In this document: piece by piece, positions 1 to 13,133 of the stretch
How positions within the stretch are numbered: the first letter of the stretch is position 1
Layout of the letters: the number at the start of each line of letters is the position of its first letter
Assembly (NCBI GenBank): GCA_002261195.1
Contig: MVBO01000166.1
Location: forward strand, 1-29,795
DNA from: Bifiguratus adelaidae
Lineage: Eukaryota; Mucoromycota; Endogonomycetes; Endogonales
Direction: 5' to 3'
DNA length: 29,795 bases
The notes under the pieces: model-generated
What the model was told of the DNA's origin: nothing
The model's database searches: none
The model's input: the letters and a program-made list of their open reading frames with translations, nothing else
Made by a program: the position numbers and the translations under genes

Positions 1-1705
<1,705 letters not shown>

Positions 1706-1725
1706 CGCCACCCGACGCCACCCAA

Positions 1726-1733
1726 TATAAAAG
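1726..1733 (+). promoter_or_regulatory. TATA-like box upstream of PAB1
   Basis: TATAAAAG lies about 260 nt upstream of the PAB1 start codon and only about 20 nt after the RIO2 stop codon. If it is used, the PAB1 promoter overlaps the RIO2 3' UTR. This is a motif match only; the transcription start is not visible. Confidence 0.45.
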
Positions 1734-1862
1734 CAAATTTTTTCGTCCTTTTTGCTTCATTTGTCTCTTGTCATCCTTGCCTTCTGATAGCTTTTGATAG
1801 TGGTTGTTGCTTTGTCAAGAACCATAAAAGCTAGATTGCAAGCTATATTCCATAGTATAGCA

Positions 1863-1896
1863 GAAAACCCTCAAAAAAAAGCAGAAAAAGTCAAAA
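1863..1896 (+). promoter_or_regulatory. A-rich tract in the putative PAB1 5' UTR
   Basis: About 95-125 nt before the PAB1 ATG there are closely spaced A-runs, including A8 at 1873-1880 and two A5 runs. They lie downstream of the TATA-like box, so they are probably transcribed. Poly(A)-binding protein mRNAs in animals and yeast carry similar A-rich leaders, and in animals the protein binds its own leader and represses translation. Autoregulation here is inferred from that precedent. Confidence 0.45.
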
Positions 1897-1987
1897 ATAC
1901 TCTTGCGCACGGCCGTGTCGACAAGCACCATCGCCACCAAGAAAACCCATTTACACCAGAAACTCCTAACTTGTACGAGTTGTAACG

Positions 1988-3916
1988 ATGTCTGACTCTC
2001 CTCAAGAAGTCGCCGTCCAAAACGGAACGTCTCCCACCAACGAGACCACCACTCAACAACAAAACGGTACACCTAATGGTGTTGTCAACGGTACCGCTCA
2101 GTCCGGCCAAACGCACTCAGCCTCCCTTTATGTTGGTGAACTCGACCCCTCTGTCACAGAGGCTATGCTTTTCGAAATGTTCAACATGATCGGTCCAGTT
2201 GCCAGCATTCGTGTCTGCCGTGATGCCGTCACTCGCCGCAGCTTGGGTTATGCTTATGTCAACTATCACAACCAAGCTGATGGTGAACGTGCTCTTGATA
2301 GCTTGAACTATACGTTGATCAAGGGCAAGCCTTGTCGTATCATGTGGTCACAGCGTGACCCTGCTCTCCGTCGCAACGGAGCCGGCAACATCTTTATCAA
2401 GAACCTTGATCTTGCCATCGATAACAAGGCCCTTCACGATACCTTTTCGGCTTTCGGCAACATTCTTTCCTGCAAGGTTGCCATGGAAGATGGCGTCAGC
2501 AAGGGTTACGGTTTCGTCCATTATGAGAGCGCCGAGTCTGCCAACAACGCCATCGAACATGTCAATGGTATGCTCTTGAACGACAAGAAGGTCTATGTTG
2601 GCCACCACGTCTCCCGCAAGGAACGCCAATCCAAGTACGAGGAAATGAAGGCAAACTTCACCAACCTGTATGTCAAGAATATTCCCACTGAAATGACCGA
2701 TGCGCGCTTCGTCGAGCTCTTTGAGAAGTTTGGCAAGATCACTTCGGCCGTTATTCAACGTGATGACGACGGCAACTCCAAGGGTTTTGGTTTCGTCAAC
2801 TTTGAGACGCACGACTCGGCCAAGGCTGCTGTTGATGAGATGCACGACAAGGAGGTTGATGGTGCTCAACTCTTCGTCGCTCGCGCTCAAAAGAAGGGCG
2901 AACGTGAGGAAGAGCTTCGCCGACAATACGAGCATGCCAAGATGGAAAAATTGAGCAAGTACCAAGGTGTCAATCTTTACATCAAGAACCTTGAAGATAC
3001 CGTTGATGATGAGAAGCTTCGTGAGGAGTTTTCTGTCTATGGTAACATCACCAGTGCCAAGGTGATGAAAGATGACAAGACCGGTGTCAGCCGTGGTTTT
3101 GGTTTCGTCTGCTTCTCTTCCCCAGATGAGGCTACCAAGGCTGTCACTGAAATGAATGGCCGCATGATCGGTCAAAAGCCTGTCTACGTTGCTTTGGCTC
3201 AACGCAAAGAGGTTCGCAAAGCCCAATTGGAAGCTCAAATGGCTCAACGTAACCAAATGCGTATGCAACAAATGCCTGGCATGCCCGGCCCTTTCATGCC
3301 TGGAGGCCCCATGTACTACCCTCCTGCCGGTTTCATGGCTCAAGGTCAACGCCCCATGTTCCCTCAACAAATGAATATGATGCCCCGCCCTCGTTGGGGA
3401 CCTTCGCCTCAACAACCTCAACAAATGCATCCTAATGGTCCCATGCCCTACCCTGGAATGCCTCCTCAAGCTTACCCTGGCATGCCCATGCAAGGTGTCC
3501 GCCCTCCTCGTCAACCACGTCAAAATGGAGCTCGTGGTGGCATGTCTGGCCAGCCTGTCCGCAGCAACGGTGTGCCTGCTAACGGGCGCGGTGGTGCCGG
3601 TGTTGCTCGTGGTGGCTACAAGTATGGCGTGTCTCGAACCCAAGCCAACGAAGATGCCCCTAATGATTCCCTCACCGCTGCCCTTGCCGCCGCCCCCGCT
3701 GAGCAACAAAAGCAAATGCTTGGTGAACGCCTTTACCCTCTTGTCCAAAAGCCTCAACCCGAGCTTGCTGGAAAGATTACTGGCATGTTGTTGGAGATGG
3801 ACAATTCTGAACTCTTGCATCTCCTTGAAGATGAAGAAGCGCTTGACAACAAGATCACTGAAGCTGTCGCTGTCTTGAACCAGCATTCCCAAGAGGAAGT
3901 GAATGCCACTGCTTGA
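1988..3916 (+). CDS. PAB1: Cytoplasmic/nuclear poly(A)-binding protein
   Basis: This 642-residue intronless gene encodes the protein that coats mRNA poly(A) tails, links them to eIF4G and controls deadenylation. Four RRM domains are visible at about residues 46-124, 134-210, 226-303 and 329-406. Their RNP1 motifs include [25 protein letters not shown] and RGFGFVCF. A Met/Pro/Gln/Gly-rich linker of about 140 residues follows. The C-terminal MLLE (PABC) domain is at about residues 560-640, with the signature [19 protein letters not shown]. The N-terminal 45 residues are Gln/Asn/Thr-rich and look disordered. Length and domain order match the family exactly. The start is the first ATG after a stop in the same frame, and RRM1 follows at the usual distance. 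Codon use looks strongly biased, as expected for an abundant protein, and this leaves a long open frame on the other strand. Confidence 0.98.
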   Translation: MSDSPQEVAVQNGTSPTNETTTQQQNGTPNGVVNGTAQSGQTHSASLYVGELDPSVTEAMLFEMFNMIGPVASIRVCRDAVTRRSLGYAYVNYHNQADGERALDSLNYTLIKGKPCRIMWSQRDPALRRNGAGNIFIKNLDLAIDNKALHDTFSAFGNILSCKVAMEDGVSKGYGFVHYESAESANNAIEHVNGMLLNDKKVYVGHHVSRKERQSKYEEMKANFTNLYVKNIPTEMTDARFVELFEKFGKITSAVIQRDDDGNSKGFGFVNFETHDSAKAAVDEMHDKEVDGAQLFVARAQKKGEREEELRRQYEHAKMEKLSKYQGVNLYIKNLEDTVDDEKLREEFSVYGNITSAKVMKDDKTGVSRGFGFVCFSSPDEATKAVTEMNGRMIGQKPVYVALAQRKEVRKAQLEAQMAQRNQMRMQQMPGMPGPFMPGGPMYYPPAGFMAQGQRPMFPQQMNMMPRPRWGPSPQQPQQMHPNGPMPYPGMPPQAYPGMPMQGVRPPRQPRQNGARGGMSGQPVRSNGVPANGRGGAGVARGGYKYGVSRTQANEDAPNDSLTAALAAAPAEQQKQMLGERLYPLVQKPQPELAGKITGMLLEMDNSELLHLLEDEEALDNKITEAVAVLNQHSQEEVNATA

Positions 3917-4246
3917 TTCCAATAAATTTGCATCTTCTGCCGCACACGATGCCTTGTTTGTTTGTTTTCTTAATACGGGATTTCCCTTATCAATTCTCTC
4001 CGGTCCTCTATCATCCTTCATCCTTCATCAAGGATATCTTCACCCATTAAACTCGTCTCTCATACTCGTCTTCTGTGTGAAATTGAAGGATAACTCTTTG
4101 ACGAGAAGGTGTCTGGTTTGGATGTGAAATCTGTCGCCTCTGTCTTTTGAGTCAATTTCGGTTCAATTAAGCGCAACTTCAACCAATTTTCTTGATCCGA
4201 CTCTCGTTTCTTATCTCTCACTCTTGTCCTCCTCACCTGGCACTCA
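3917..4246. other. Intergenic: PAB1 3' UTR and MATE-gene promoter
   Basis: These 330 nt between two same-strand genes hold the PAB1 polyadenylation hexamer. Toward the MATE start they become pyrimidine-rich (about 4195-4235), as often seen near fungal transcription starts. I see no RNA gene, repeat or credible small gene here. Confidence 0.6.
3921..3926 (+). terminator. AATAAA polyadenylation signal of PAB1
   Basis: A canonical AATAAA hexamer starts 5 nt after the PAB1 stop codon. This would be very close to the stop unless a downstream element is the one used. It is a motif match only. Confidence 0.4.
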
Positions 4247-5944
4247 ATGCAATCGACGTCTCCTTCTCACGAGCGATGTCGATCGACATCGACCAACAGC
4301 ATTCACTCTACTAGAAGTGCATCTGGGTCTATTGAGACATTTGTGCCAGATGAACGCACACCGCTATTTCCCGCTCACTTTAACCAACACTCTCAGATAT
4401 ACACCGCAGCACCGGAAGACGGTGTCTTTCATCGCAGGAGAAAGTCGATTGCCGAGATCTCCAACAACATCGAGGAGCAAATTAGTCATGCGCCTCCATC
4501 GAGCTACAAGACAGAGAGCATTTGGTTGTTTCGTAACGCGGCACCGATCGTGGGGAGTTACTTTATGCAGCAACTGTTGCAAACGATCAGTAAGTGGCCA
4601 AATTGCGTCTGTTGTCACGACTGAGGGCATGTAGGTGTGTTTAGCTTGGGTCACTTGGGACCGACTGAACTGGCGGCTTCCGCGCTCGGGTCCATGTTTG
4701 CCTCTGTGACAGGATGGTCCGTGGTTTCGGGCGCGACAACCGCTCTCGATACGCTCTGCTCACAAGCCTGGACGGGATCATCCGATAAAACCATGGTGGG
4801 CGTCTACCTTCAGCGTGCCCTACTCATCCTATTCCTCCTGTTTGTGCCCATTTGCGCCATGTGGTGGGAAGCGGAGAATGTGTTTTTGATGTTGGATCAA
4901 GAACCCAAAATTGCGTTGCATGCTGGGATTTATTTGCGATGTCTTATGCCTGGAGCTCCGGCATTCATCGCCTTTGAGGCGTTGAAGCGTTATTTGCAAG
5001 CTCAAGGGATTATGCAAGCACCAACCTACATTTTGGTCATTGCTGTTCCTTTCAACGCGCTTATGAATTATCTCCTCGTTTGGTATCCACCCATGTCGCT
5101 CGGATTTGCTGGAGCTCCAACGGCTGTAGCCATGACCAACTGGCTCATGCTTGGACTTTTGATCCTTTACATTCGTTACGTGGCAGGTGCGGAAGCTTGG
5201 GGTGGTTGGACTCGAGCCTGTCTGAAAGGCTGGTCTGAATACCTCCGTCTCGCCATTCCTGGCATTCTCATGGTCTGCACGGAATGGTGGGCATTTGAGG
5301 TGGTCGCTCTGGCTGCTTCCTACCTCGGTACAGTGTCGCTTGCGGCTCAATCCATCGTCTTGACATCAGCAACCGTCGTTTACACGATTCCCTTTGGTAT
5401 TTCCATTGCGGCATCTAATCGTATCGGTAATCTACTGGGCGCGCGACTTGCACTTCATGCGGAGAAGGCGGCCAAAACTGCCGTCGTATTTGCCCTTGTT
5501 TTCGGTTCCATCAATTCCATCATTCTCCTTGCCGCCAAAGATGTGTTGGGATACATGTTCACATCAGACGAAGCAGTCATTGCGGTTGTTTCGAGCATCT
5601 TACCTCTCTGCGCTCTCTTCCAAATTGCAGATGGCTCTGCCGGTATCATTGGAGGTATCGTTCGTGGTATGGGTCGCCAAAAAATCGCAGCTTACCTCAA
5701 CCTTCTCGCCTACTATGTCATCGCCTTGCCACTCGGCACCTGGCTCACCTTCAAACTTCGTTTTGGTCTACAAGGGTTATGGATCGGTCTCTGTCTAGCC
5801 CTTTACATCACTGCCGGTGGACAAGCCATCTTCTTGTACGGGGCCAATTGGAATCGCGAGGTAGAGCGATGCCAACAGCGCCTTACGTCCGATGCCAAGA
5901 TGGTGGAAGAGGCCGAAGAACACCGCGGACCGATCAGCATATAA
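4247..5944 (+). CDS. MATE-family multidrug/toxic-compound exporter
   Basis: Two exons (4247-4589 and 4635-5944) separated by a 45-nt GT-AG intron encode 550 residues. MATE proteins are 12-helix antiporters that expel organic cations or metabolites using a proton or sodium gradient. The first about 95 residues are polar and Ser-rich (cytoplasmic). The first membrane segment follows with GSYFMQQLLQT, then GHLGPTELAASALGSMFASVTG and LDTLCSQAWTG, which are typical of the first MATE half. The second half contains AAQSIVLTSATVVYTIPFGI and NRIGNLLGA, the matching motifs of the inverted repeat. Length fits fungal members such as yeast Erc1, but the substrate cannot be told from sequence. The start is the first ATG in this frame with no better upstream candidate. 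It ends 104 nt before the end of the convergent TDP1 gene. Confidence 0.93.
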
Positions 5945-6048
5945 TAATTCTAGCCATGGCTTCATCTAGATTTGCATCACCTGTATATATATGCGAGTGA
6001 ACTAAAAACACATGGAGCATCTATGAGACAAACTTATGTACACGATAG

Positions 6049-8181
6049 TCAGGCACTGCCGTACATCCACGGTTCCTCGCCTTCAAAATAGGGTTTAAGA
6101 GGTCTCACGAAATTGATGGGTATCCCGAGATCCCAATACATCTTGCCTTCTGGTTCTCGACTGACGGCCTCATCCGCAAATACGGGATGCACGACGCCCA
6201 ATTCCCAATTAGACAGCGTCAGTTTTGGAGCATGACTACCCCGTGGCAAGCTCACGCGACCCCTATGTCTGATGAGTACCCGTGACTAGATGGATTCATG
6301 CTTTACTTACCATGCGGAAGCGGTAAAATTGTGACTCCTATAGGCTCTTCAGTCTCAACGACTTAGCCAGCCTTGGACACTTACCCACAGTAGAACCAAC
6401 CCACCATCCGATTGGACGAGGTGCGGTTCTCTGGTTTGACGTCTGGGCCGCATAGGTTTGTAGCAGGCTTGTCTAGCGTTTTTGGAGGAAATTGGCAGAG
6501 AATCCACTGTAGCAGAACGGAAACTCGTAAGCACAAGTCAACTAAGCAGTCTGGGTGATAATTTACCTTGGAATGCATGAGACATCCTCGCCGACGAGAG
6601 AGGCAATCCCGCATAATATGTCGGGGAAAATTCGGGTTTGTATACAACTTTCTCGAAAAGCAAATGGTACACGCTCCCTGATAGACATTAGATGAGTCGT
6701 CGGCGAGGCATACCTACATTTGGTCCCAAATTGCTTTCTTGGACAGTCTGGAGTGTAGGGTATACGACTTTGATGGGTGGTAAATCGTCTGGTAATGGAG
6801 TCTTCTTACGGTCATGGCCTTTGTCGTCGAAAGGATCATGGCCACAAGCCGAACCATAAAATTCGTTAAGCCACTTCTTGTTAAGTGCGCCCATGGAGGA
6901 TGTCTGGAAAGTGCCATGAGCAGCCTTACCCCAAAAGACTTAAAGCCTTACTTGGCATTCGAGTTGCGCATCGCGCGCAACAAAATCACAAGACGCGCCC
7001 ATCTCTTGCACAACATCCCGAAGTCGAGGATGGCCATACTTTTCAAACTGTGTGCCGCGACCATCGTGTACGCCTGAGATAGATGCTACTAGTCGCGCTT
7101 TTGCCTCTGTGTAATCAACAGCGCGCATAGCCTCGAGAACTGTCTCTGGCACGCCCATCTTTTCCACAAAGTCCAGTAGATAGGCCCCAAACTCAGGTAG
7201 CTGTTCTAGAGGTCGGGATACAGTGAGTCGTGGAAAGTCCTGAATGAACAAGACATTTTCGAGCTCGTCATAATCATATTTCATCTTTAGGTGCATGTTA
7301 GTTTGATTGTGTCAGCAATTAAGCGCATATTGGCTTACCAGATTGGCACTGCCGATAACTATGCGTACAAAATCCTTAAACCAAAGTACCATGAGCTTTG
7401 CATGCATGCAGCCAAAGTTGGAGTTCATCATGGGTGGATGTACAATTACGCGATAGGGACCTTTCTGAAATGCGCCATACTGTAGATGTGGTTAGTGCAT
7501 CATGCTGAAAGTTACTTGCTAATCTGTTTCACTTACGGGCAAACCTTGCTTGACCAGGACAATTTTCTTGTCATGCGGTAGCTGAGATTCCATCCAAGGA
7601 TCCACGATCATTGCCGTCAAAAGTCCCTTCTCAAGATTATCCTGTCGCAGCATGTCAACACAGTGGACTATGGCCGGATCTGTGCAGTGCGTCGAACCTT
7701 ATCGACCAAATCGGCAAACGTGGTATAATCACCTGGATATCCCGGGATATTGGTCAATTTGATGACACCTTTGGGGTACTTTGCACCTGTAAATTGCGAA
7801 TCAGAGACCTTTAAGTGATATTGCCGAAATAGCCGTACCTGACGGCAGTACGCGACTTCGTTCGATTAGTCCTTCGGCTTTTCGGCGCTGCGTCGGGCTT
7901 GAGGAACCGTCGTTCTTTGCCGATGATGCTTTATGCACATTCTCAAGATCATCTGCTGTCAGGTCGATGGTTTCTGTAACCCTCTTGCGCTTTCTGAGGA
8001 GTTGCTCCGTTTCTACGAACTCCTTGCCTTCGGTCAAAGAAAGCTCGTCCGTAGCATTCAAACCGTCCAATAAATTGGTATCCTGACGGTTATTGCTAGA
8101 ATCGATGCTTTGTCCTAGCGACAGAGCTATGGCCAGGGCCAAATCCGCGTCCTCCTGCTCCTGAACTGACAAGGCCGCCAT
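6049..8181 (-). CDS. TDP1: Tyrosyl-DNA phosphodiesterase 1 with N-terminal UIM
   Basis: TDP1 hydrolyses the bond between a DNA 3' end and the active-site tyrosine of trapped topoisomerase I. Ten exons, given in transcription order by plus-strand positions, are 7839-8181, 7698-7786, 7537-7641, 7339-7479, 6952-7284, 6718-6903, 6567-6677, 6385-6506, 6311-6337 and 6049-6262. All phases agree and give 556 residues. Both HKD half-sites are present: GCMHAKLMV (H205, K207) with GSANL, and LMHSK (H434, K436) with GSHNFTASAWG (N480). Residues 10-25 (EDADLALAIALSLGQS) look like a ubiquitin-interacting motif, as seen in other fungal TDP1 proteins. I chose the ATG at 8181 because the UIM follows directly; an in-frame ATG at 8229 would add 16 residues. 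The second intron (7642-7697) has a weak donor (GTTCGA), so that junction is less certain. RPL10 is divergent upstream. Confidence 0.93.
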
Positions 8182-8228
8182 AGAAGAAAGGAAACGCGCA
8201 GTCGAACACGGACATATAAGGAAATGCA

Positions 8229-8236
8229 TGACGTCA
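8229..8236. promoter_or_regulatory. CRE-type palindrome TGACGTCA between TDP1 and RPL10
   Basis: A perfect 8-bp ATF/CREB bZIP palindrome lies 48 nt upstream of the chosen TDP1 start. A TTATAT box (8213-8218) sits between the two. It could serve TDP1, the divergent RPL10, or both. The same element, with three more shared bases, occurs upstream of the gene starting at 22513. Confidence 0.5.
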
Positions 8237-8437
8237 CGAATCTTCAGCCGGCAGCTTTAGAGGCTGCCGGAGCCATCCGTTAGGCCCTCTCTACCATCCA
8301 TCCATTTAGCAGGTAATGTATTATGAGCAAAGGGTCGTCGGCGCTGTAGATGGGTACAGGAGAGGTGCTGCAAGCGCTCTTTTGATACCATTCCAGCGAC
8401 TAGCGCCATCTTGAGGTTGCATCATCAGGTCCTCTAA

Positions 8438-9342
<905 letters not shown>

Positions 9343-9379
9343 GTTCATGTAAGCTCATGGCTTTACACGATGCAAAAAC

Positions 9380-9385
9380 AATAAA
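9380..9385 (+). terminator. AATAAA polyadenylation signal of RPL10
   Basis: A canonical hexamer 38 nt after the RPL10 stop codon is well placed for 3' end formation. It is a motif match only. Confidence 0.5.
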
Positions 9386-9504
9386 TCAAATCACATGAAG
9401 CTGATCTGTTGACGATTGCCATTTCTGTATGATACCACTGAGTGATGTGTATGACGCATGCTACATTGTCATTTCTCCCGGCCCCTTTAACAGTGCGTTC
9501 TCTC

Positions 9505-9529
9505 AAAGTGGCCTCAACAAGGCCATTTT
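9505..9529. repeat. Short inverted repeat in the BUD4-like promoter
   Basis: The arms TGGCCT and AGGCCA flank a CAACA loop and extend outward by one G-T and three A-T pairs, making a stem of about 10 bp. It may be a binding site for a dimeric factor or simply chance. Confidence 0.4.
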
Positions 9530-9694
9530 AGGAAATGCTTTTCATAACATTGCCTAATGCGGCCACAACGTTCGAAAAGACAATCAAGCCCACAAGGCCC
9601 TATTTCCTTGTCTCTCTCACTCTTTTTCACTTAATACATTCGTTTACTTTACACATAGCATCTTCAGCACATAAAAGTGCTATCAAGAAGACAA

Positions 9695-12675
9695 ATGGAC
9701 GTTCTTGCACCTAACGAAAGCGTCGCGTCGACCGTCGATATCCCGGAAGCGGCCTTGAATTCCATCTTTCTTTCGAAAGCCAAGCAAGCCGCCACAAGAG
9801 ATATGTTTCAATCCTCGCCACTCCAAAACAGTGGCATATCTTCGACACCAACTCCGAACGCGTCACGCTCGACACCTACCAAGCTGTCCTTGCTCAGAAA
9901 CCTATCACACATACCGAGGTCGTCTTCGCTGCTAAAATCGCCGCACTACCAAAACAAAGAACGGATATTTGGTGGCCGGAGAGCGAGCCTAGAAGGCGGC
10001 TCGCAACAAAGCAACTTGCCTGTTATTCTTTGTTCCCCCCAAGAGAGTGTGGTGCGCTTGAACTCAGACGAGAAGGCCACCTCCATCATCAACGAGAAGG
10101 TCATTACGCGCAAGTCAAATGAGGAAAGCACGCCGTTTCCGGATCTCACTCCTTCCAGAAGCGAGCCTATCCTATCACCCAGATCAATTTTGGTGTCGCG
10201 TAGCAACACAGCTTCTCCCGACAGTCAACACAGCAAGAAGAGCATATCCTCAAATCAGCAGCCGGAGCGACCCAAATCCGTTACCTGGAATGAAACCACA
10301 GAAATCCATGAGATCGTTCTCATGGGTAGCGAGGAGCAAGCATGGGACACTGCCTCCGAAGACGAGGACGAGTCCCTCCAGCTTGCTTCCGAAAGTGAAC
10401 ATGGTACCGAGGGTGACAATCTTTCGGAGGATGATTGTGACATTCCCAAGCAATGGCGTATGCAAGGATCTCAAGACCCTTTGGCGTCCATGAACTCATA
10501 CTATGAGATGAAAGAAGAAGATGATGATTTGCACTCTGATGATGAAGACATGGATCGCGTCACGGCCGAGTTTGCTGCTTGGCACGAGTTATGCGAGATG
10601 GAGGAATACGTCAAGGACACCAGCACTGAATCACGCGGTCGTAAGCCAAGCCCTTTGCGGTCTGCAAGAGCAACTGCGCAAAACAATCTCGAAGAATGCG
10701 GCAACATTGTGAAACTGGAGCCGTCGTTAAACATCAACCCCGTCTTTAGTCACGCGTCTCATCTCAAACAATGGATTTTGGAGCAACGCGTCGGGGATGC
10801 CGATCAGCAAGCGATCGAAGACGGGATTGAAGAAAATGCACAATCGGAAAGCTGTCTCGGAGATGCTCTCTCTGGCTTTGGTACACGTTCCTCGCTTGGC
10901 TCCCCGTCGTCTAACTCGGATGGTGAGGAGATGCACGACTGTATTGAGACAGTGGAGGATGATGTGGACTTCGCCAATGCATCCTCTGCCTCTACGCCTA
11001 CCCTTCAAGAAGCTCCCTCAGACATGGACAGCGTTTCTGATGGATTACCAGCCTTTCCTGAAACAGCTCAAGAGGTATTAAGCATTGAGACGCTCAAGGA
11101 TGCGACACAATTGCCCTTGGATCCAGTGAGAAATCTCTCCCCAAGCGACGCTCTCTTTTCTCCGCTTCGCCTTCATCCGGCCGAAACCAATACCGATGAT
11201 TTTGTGGGATCCATGTTGGGTGCTTTTGATCGCATCTCTGAAAATCGTCGCCCGGCAGAATACAGGGTGGTTGAGCGCAACCAGTTGGTTAAAGCGAATA
11301 TCACTGGAGCGACACTCCGGAAGCCCACTGGGTCGCCCAATAGCACAACAGCCAATGAAATCACCGAAGCTTTCAAAAGCAATGATCAAAAGGTGTGGAG
11401 CCCAGAAAGCAACCCGCAGAAGGGCGGTACCTTTGCCAGGAACCGCAAAATTCGGTCTTCTTCCGCATTCGCTCGCTCAAAGATTGGAGCAGAATCCCAA
11501 AAGGAAAAGTTTGGACGACTCTATGTTCGCGTCAAGTGTCTCAAAGACACTGCTATTTCGGAAGAGGTGCCTGCAGTTCTGCGATGCACCCTCAATGGAG
11601 ACGATGTAGAGGTCTTCACATCATCACCGCGTCGCATCAGCCGTCAGACCTCGTTCATGGAAGAGTTTGCCATGTAAGGATATGCCCTTCTCCCTCCGTT
11701 TGAGCTCATGCTCATTCAGACCTGTTACTTCTAGCTGGACACGCTCTATCAGTGAGCTCAATTTCACATTGTTGCAAAAGGAAGACGATTCGAAATTAAG
11801 AAACGGTCTTAATCGCATGTTGAACAGCAAGAGAAGAGACAGCATGTCTAACAGCAAGCCTCCCGTGGTCCTTAGCCGCGCGAAATTGCCCATCCATGTG
11901 TGCGCGTCTTCGGCCCTCGAGACCCCTTTGCTAATCCAAGTGGATTGCATGAGCGATAGCATGGCGGATAGGCGGCGAGGAAGTGTCAACCCTCTACGAA
12001 GGTTGAATGGATCGCAGGTATCCCTTAATCCTCTTAGGAGAGTCGGTACATGGGAGGTTCAAACTCTCTTTATCGAGACAAGCACAGATAAGGTAGGTTT
12101 GACAACCGAATGGAGATCTGGATGCTCACATACTGCTCCTCAGATTGAAATGCCCAAGGATATGGATGCCTGCCTAAAGCTGGTTGAAAACAAGGCATGG
12201 CATGCGAAGACGCGTCACCAAGGTACCATGTCCCAAAGCGGCGGTGATTGTCAGGTAGGTCGAATGCATCATGGCAAATATAGGGATGCTGATTCTTTAC
12301 CTCTTCCAGCATTGGCGAAGACGCTTTTACAAGCTTGTTGGAAGCAATCTTTGCGCCTACCATGATGCACATAGGACACCAAGAGTTCAAATTGATCTTA
12401 CCAAAGCTATCCGGCTATGTGCCGATGGAAAGACAATAGCCACCTCTGCCGCTGGTTCCAAGAACGCTATTGCACTTCCTCCATCTCGGTTCAATGAGGA
12501 TACGGATGCCGCATATGTCAATTACAGTTTCCGTATTGACTTTACCAACGGGGAAACGATCGAATTCTCATGCGATACCGAACAAGACAAGAAAGATTGG
12601 CTTCAAGTCCTATGCACATTACTGACCAACCCTATTCCCGAACTGCCCCACTGGATCACTGACGATTGTGAATAA
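9695..12675 (+). CDS. BUD4: Bud4/anillin-like protein with C-terminal PH domain
   Basis: Four exons (9695-11673, 11735-12092, 12144-12254 and 12310-12675) give 937 residues. Proteins of this type scaffold septins and mark the division or budding site at the cell cortex. The first about 600 residues are acidic, Ser-rich and probably disordered, with many SP/TP sites. Residues from about 604 (EKFGRLYVRVKCLKD) to 770 match the C2-like anillin-homology region. The C-terminal PH domain (about 795-925) includes GGDCQHWRRRFYKLVGSN, where an intron lies between DCQ and HWR, and ends with EFSCDTEQDKKDWLQVL. I chose the ATG at 9695 because the open frame upstream contains only a non-ATG start. The PH and anillin-region assignment is firm. 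The name Bud4 rather than Mid2/anillin is by resemblance of the PH segment. Confidence 0.85.
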
Positions 12676-13133
12676 CCCTTGTTGCTATCTCCTCTGAACA
12701 TGTGTACATCTTGCTGTAGATAATTATCGATTCATGTTGCGAAATGTTCTTTTCCCTCTTCGCCCCATTCAAAGGTTCATTCCCTGGATGTCTGGTGGGA
12801 ACTTTGGTTCAGACAGTGAGGTATTCACTGTATCGCCGGTTGCCGGAGTGATCGCAATGGCAATTCGTGGGAACAAGCGTCACTAATCGTCACAAGACAG
12901 AACCCTAGCCTAGAAGTTCATCCTAAGTGGAACTAGTCCCATAATGAGATACGTGGGCGTCAATCCCCTCGGAGACGCTCGCAGTACATCTCAACAAAAA
13001 CGAGCAAATATGCGCGATTTTCCAAAAATTGTTTCTTCGGAAATTCCGTTTCCGGTTCTCTCTCTCTCTTTCACGTCTTGCGTAGTGGCATCGTCTTCTA
13101 GCTCTGTAGTGGATCCGTCGGTGCTGGCAGACT
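12676..13133. other. Intergenic: BUD4-like 3' UTR and MFS promoter
   Basis: These 458 nt between two same-strand genes contain no recognisable coding exon, RNA gene or repeat. A pyrimidine-rich run (about 13050-13080) lies near the MFS start. A 69-codon open frame here has no family features and is probably chance. Confidence 0.5.

Larger units (their letters stand above)
9343..9694. other. Intergenic: RPL10 3' UTR and BUD4-like promoter
   Basis: These 352 nt contain the RPL10 polyadenylation hexamer and a 25-nt inverted repeat (9505-9529). A pyrimidine-rich run (about 9600-9630) lies ahead of the next start codon. I see no gene or RNA in it. Confidence 0.6.

Noticed and set aside
2348-4021. 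557-codon open frame on the minus strand over PAB1
   Set aside because: It is an antisense shadow of the highly codon-biased PAB1 gene; its translation shows no domain and the sense strand has four RRMs and an MLLE domain.
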